From: an uncultured Caldilineales bacterium
GTDB lineage: Bacteria; Chloroflexota; Anaerolineae; JAAEKA01
Direction: 5' to 3'
DNA: 64,000 nt
Assembly: GCA_937907455.1 (NCBI GenBank)
Contig: CALESQ010000043.1
Location: forward strand, 5,277 to 69,276
Shown here: piece after piece, positions 61,526-64,000 of the stretch
How positions within the stretch are numbered: the first letter of the stretch is position 1
Layout: every line of letters begins with the position of its first letter
Translations under genes and position numbers: made by a program
Notes under the pieces: generated by a model
The model's database searches: none
Told to the model about the DNA's origin: nothing
Seen by the model: only the letters and a program-made list of their open reading frames with translations

Positions 61526-62669
61526 GTCGATCAATCCTCGATTCATTAAGTGACTTATACAAGTCCTCATACGCGACGATCATTTTTGCCCAGCTAAATC
61601 GTTTTGGCTCAATCCAGGGATCATATTGACCTTGCCAAGCACGAACAATGCCGTCGCATAGTGCTACGGCTGATTGGGCCTCCACTAAAACATGGCGCCC
61701 AGATACCACTTCCGGAATTGAACCTGTTTTTGTGGCCACGAGAGGTAAGCCAACAGCACAAGCTTCGGCAGCCGTCAGACCAAAGCCTTCGGTTAGGGAT
61801 GGTACGACTATACAATTTGCATCAAGAAGATGACGAATCAGTGTTTCTCGATCCTGAAAACTATCAATGAAATGAATACGGTGCGCTACCTTTGTTTGGT
61901 TCGCAGTATACTTAAGCTGCTCGTATTGTGAACGAGGTTCCTTTGCGAGAATAAGGGCTAAATGGGAGTTAGGGATCTGTTGCACAATTGAGGGTACAGC
62001 CGAAATGAGGTAATCTACGCCCTTAGTAACTCCCGGTCGTCCATAATATACATAAAGAAAGTCCTCTGATCCTATCCCACAAAGCGAACGAAGGCTCCCA
62101 TCGGGCCGAAAAACGCCTGATGAAAACACATCATCTACACCACAGTGGATTACGGAAGTTCGAGCGTCATCCAGCCCAGCTTGAACCATGTCATGGCTGG
62201 TAGAATAGGATATTGCCACAAGCCTATCATATCCTAGCCTAATAACTATTTGTTCAATGCCTTGATACATCCAGGCCTTTAATCTGTTTGGTTCAGATAT
62301 CTTCCAGCGTTTTCCAAGGACTTCCATGGCCGTAAAAACGATTGGTCGTCTATTTAGCCTGCCTCCAAGATATGCGGGGAGAGCACCGTTATACGCTGTA
62401 GTATGTATGATGTCGAAATCCTTGGCTACTCGACATACTATCGGAATGCTCAAAAACGAAAAGAAATAGCGATCAGCGTATGAGGGCACTCGGACGCGCT
62501 GAATTCTTACTCCATTGACAATCTCATCCACAGGTGTCCCTGGCAAAAGAGTAGTAATGACTTGAACTGAATGCCCTCTACCAACAAGACCTTCCGCAAG
62601 TCGCTGGAAGAGTATCTCCGCTCCGCCAATGTATGGATGATAATAGGCAAGTACAAAAAGTATGCGCAT
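61515..62669 (-). CDS. Glycosyltransferase family 4
   Basis: A 384-residue GT-B enzyme: MRILFVLAYYHPYIGGAEIL, FLYVYYGRPGVTKGVDYLIS, and donor site VVPSLTEGFGLTAAEACAVG followed by LPLVATKTGSIPEVVSG. The ATG at 62669 begins the canonical first strand; an upstream in-frame part (to 62738) lacks similarity. It is the first intact gene after the permease and the ATPase remnant. Confidence 0.88.
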   Translation of the reverse strand: MRILFVLAYYHPYIGGAEILFQRLAEGLVGRGHSVQVITTLLPGTPVDEIVNGVRIQRVRVPSYADRYFFSFLSIPIVCRVAKDFDIIHTTAYNGALPAYLGGRLNRRPIVFTAMEVLGKRWKISEPNRLKAWMYQGIEQIVIRLGYDRLVAISYSTSHDMVQAGLDDARTSVIHCGVDDVFSSGVFRPDGSLRSLCGIGSEDFLYVYYGRPGVTKGVDYLISAVPSIVQQIPNSHLALILAKEPRSQYEQLKYTANQTKVAHRIHFIDSFQDRETLIRHLLDANCIVVPSLTEGFGLTAAEACAVGLPLVATKTGSIPEVVSGRHVLVEAQSAVALCDGIVRAWQGQYDPWIEPKRFSWAKMIVAYEDLYKSLNESRIDRHVA

Positions 62670-62760
62670 TGGAGTATCAAAAGAAAGCCGGCGCGTAATA
62701 GCCGTAATGACGCAGAGCCTAAAGGTGAAGTCAGGCAATTATCACACTAGATTGCCAGTG

Positions 62761-63015
62761 CTAAAGGAGAAGTTGGTATCTATTTTCAGTAGCGGCCCCA
62801 CTCAGCCGTGAATCTCGGCCCGGTCGAGTCGGTTGGTGATAACCATATTCGATGAAGGTGAGTATCTTCAGCAACGTGCTTTTGCCCGCGCCATTGCGCC
62901 CAATAACGCCCACCACCTCCCCGCGCTTCACCTCGAAGGAGACGTCTCGCAAGGCCCAGAGATCATCGAATTAAGTGCCAAGCGCCTGAAGAGGGTATCT
63001 TGTGCCTTCTTGTTT
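62761..63015 (-). pseudogene. Decayed fragment of a Wzt-type ATPase gene
   Basis: On the minus strand a frame reads DDLWALRDVSFEVKRGEVVG and IGRNGAGKSTLLKIL, nearly the same as the intact Wzt. It then loses the frame: a short insertion-like segment (TFIEYGY) is followed in another frame by ITNRLDRAEIHG and a stop, matching RITEPTSGAAEIHGR of the intact copy. Upstream, a third frame gives DTLFRRLALNS, similar to a Wzt N-terminus. The rest of the gene is missing. It sits 29 nt after the Wzm permease stop, where wzt normally lies. Confidence 0.9.
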
Positions 63016-63044
63016 AAAACCTGACACTTGCAATTTAAAGCTGA

Positions 63045-63908
63045 TTAGATAATATCCGCAAAGGTACGCTCGGTGCTGCGGAAGAAGAACAGGCCGCTCA
63101 CCAGCACAACCACGGCGATCACCACCGACAAGGCAAAGAGCAGCACCGGCGCCTGCATACCGGTGATGGCGCTGCTGTCGCCGAGCAAGGCCCAGCGGAA
63201 CCCGCTCACTACGCCTGTCATGGGGTTGAGTGCCAGCAGCGAGCGGAAACGCTCAGGAATGACCGTCACCGGCCAAATCACCGGCGTGACGTACATCCAC
63301 AACTGGACCAGGAAAGGGACGAGCTGCTTGATGTCGCGAAAACGCACGTTGAGCGCTGAAAGCCACAGACCAAAGCCCAGCGCGGTGATCATCCCCAGCA
63401 GCAAGAACAGAGGCAGCAGCAGCACCGCGGGCGTCAACGGCACGCGGTAGATCAACATCAGCACCACCAGCAGTATCAGTCCCACGGCAAAATCTATCAA
63501 ACCGGACAGCACACCGCTGAGAGGGATCACCAGGCGAGGAAAATACACCTTGGTAATGAGATTGGCGTTGTCCACCAGATTGGTAGAGGTGCGCGTGAGC
63601 GAGCCGGCGAAGTATTGCCACGGCAACAAACCGGCGTAGGCAAAAATCGGGTAGGGCAAGCCATTAGAAGGCACCTCCAACAGTATACCGAAGATCACCG
63701 TGAACACCAGCGTACTCAGCAGCGGTTGCAGAATCACCCACAACACACCCAGCACCGTTTGCTTGTAGCGCACCTTGACATCACGCCACACCAAAAAATA
63801 CAACAGTTCCCGATATTCCCACAGGGCGCGCAGTTGCAAGGCCGAAAGACCGCGCGTAGGCTGAATGACGACTGAAGGCAGAGGAGGAGAGGCTTCGATG
63901 GAGGACAT
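63045..63908 (-). CDS. wzm: Polysaccharide ABC exporter permease
   Basis: A 287-residue ABC-2 type permease with six membrane helices. The N-terminal amphipathic part reads LWEYRELLYFLVWRDVKVRY and is followed by QTVLGVLWVILQPLLSTLVF, classic for Wzm/TagG. It would form the channel through which the lipid-linked glycan is moved, with the ATPase at 56244-57533. The ATG at 63908 lies 4 nt after an AGGAT-like site. The last 92 nt of the window (63909-64000) are AT-rich and probably hold its promoter; no clear element was found. Confidence 0.93.
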   Translation of the reverse strand: MSSIEASPPLPSVVIQPTRGLSALQLRALWEYRELLYFLVWRDVKVRYKQTVLGVLWVILQPLLSTLVFTVIFGILLEVPSNGLPYPIFAYAGLLPWQYFAGSLTRTSTNLVDNANLITKVYFPRLVIPLSGVLSGLIDFAVGLILLVVLMLIYRVPLTPAVLLLPLFLLLGMITALGFGLWLSALNVRFRDIKQLVPFLVQLWMYVTPVIWPVTVIPERFRSLLALNPMTGVVSGFRWALLGDSSAITGMQAPVLLFALSVVIAVVVLVSGLFFFRSTERTFADII

Positions 63909-64000
63909 GGGAGAAGGATTAAATTTTAAGGGTGGAAGGACAAAAGTTAATACACAGGAAATTAAGTATTTGACATATCTTCTTTTGTGAGGGATACTCA

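Overview
The window looks like part of a chromosome from a filamentous or sheath-forming member of the Chloroflexota (Anaerolineae or Caldilineae-like). That assignment is an inference. It rests on moderately high GC, sigma70-type promoters, a K+-independent proton pyrophosphatase, gingipain-like C25 proteases, a giant secreted amylopullulanase, and many short tandem repeats (7-8 bp units) between and inside genes. No rRNA, tRNA, CRISPR array, transposase or phage gene was seen.

Layout. 1-3.1 kb (minus): RNase D, an MBL/beta-CASP ribonuclease and a truncated TetR regulator. 3.2-7.3 kb (plus): hppA, a histone-deacetylase-like amidohydrolase and ndk. 7.3-7.8 kb: two octamer minisatellites either side of a bidirectional terminator, lying in the 3' UTRs of the convergent ndk and rsfS. 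7.8-19.6 kb (minus): a co-directional run of C25 protease, ER-type S26 peptidase, HPr-kinase-like protein, xpt, guaA, beta-lactamase-fold protein, a small hypothetical protein, O-antigen-ligase-like protein, GT39 and rsfS (which has its own promoter). 19.9-29.4 kb (minus): a 1949-residue secreted amylopullulanase with two GH13 catalytic domains, and a second C25 protease ending in a dockerin. 29.6-30.35 kb (minus): a compact PqqD-like plus 52-residue peptide unit with its own promoter and probable terminator. 30.3-63.9 kb (minus): a large exopolysaccharide/O-antigen-type cluster. It holds an initiating phosphoglycosyltransferase, about a dozen glycosyltransferases, a sulfotransferase, an HPr-kinase-like protein, a sugar isomerase, a WbpG/HisH/HisF sugar-amidation module, an epimerase, two methyltransferases, an acetyltransferase, an ArnC/ArnE/ArnT-like polyprenyl-sugar module, an O-antigen-ligase-like protein and a Wzm/Wzt ABC exporter.

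How the genes fit together. The right half would build a decorated surface polysaccharide: initiation on undecaprenyl phosphate, elongation by cytoplasmic GT4/GT2 enzymes, tailoring (sulfation, acetylation, methylation, amidation), ABC export and final ligation. The left half secretes proteases and an alpha-glucan-degrading enzyme. Inside the polysaccharide cluster is a RiPP-like unit: an RRE/PqqD protein and a small precursor with a WxxP leader motif, a TG before the putative core, an Asp at core position 9 and a C-terminal Ser. An HPr-kinase-like protein, a sulfotransferase and glycosyltransferases lie close by, which resembles the tailoring set of phosphorylated lasso-peptide clusters. No lasso cyclase or leader protease of the usual type is in the window. 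This is the best candidate here for an undescribed system.
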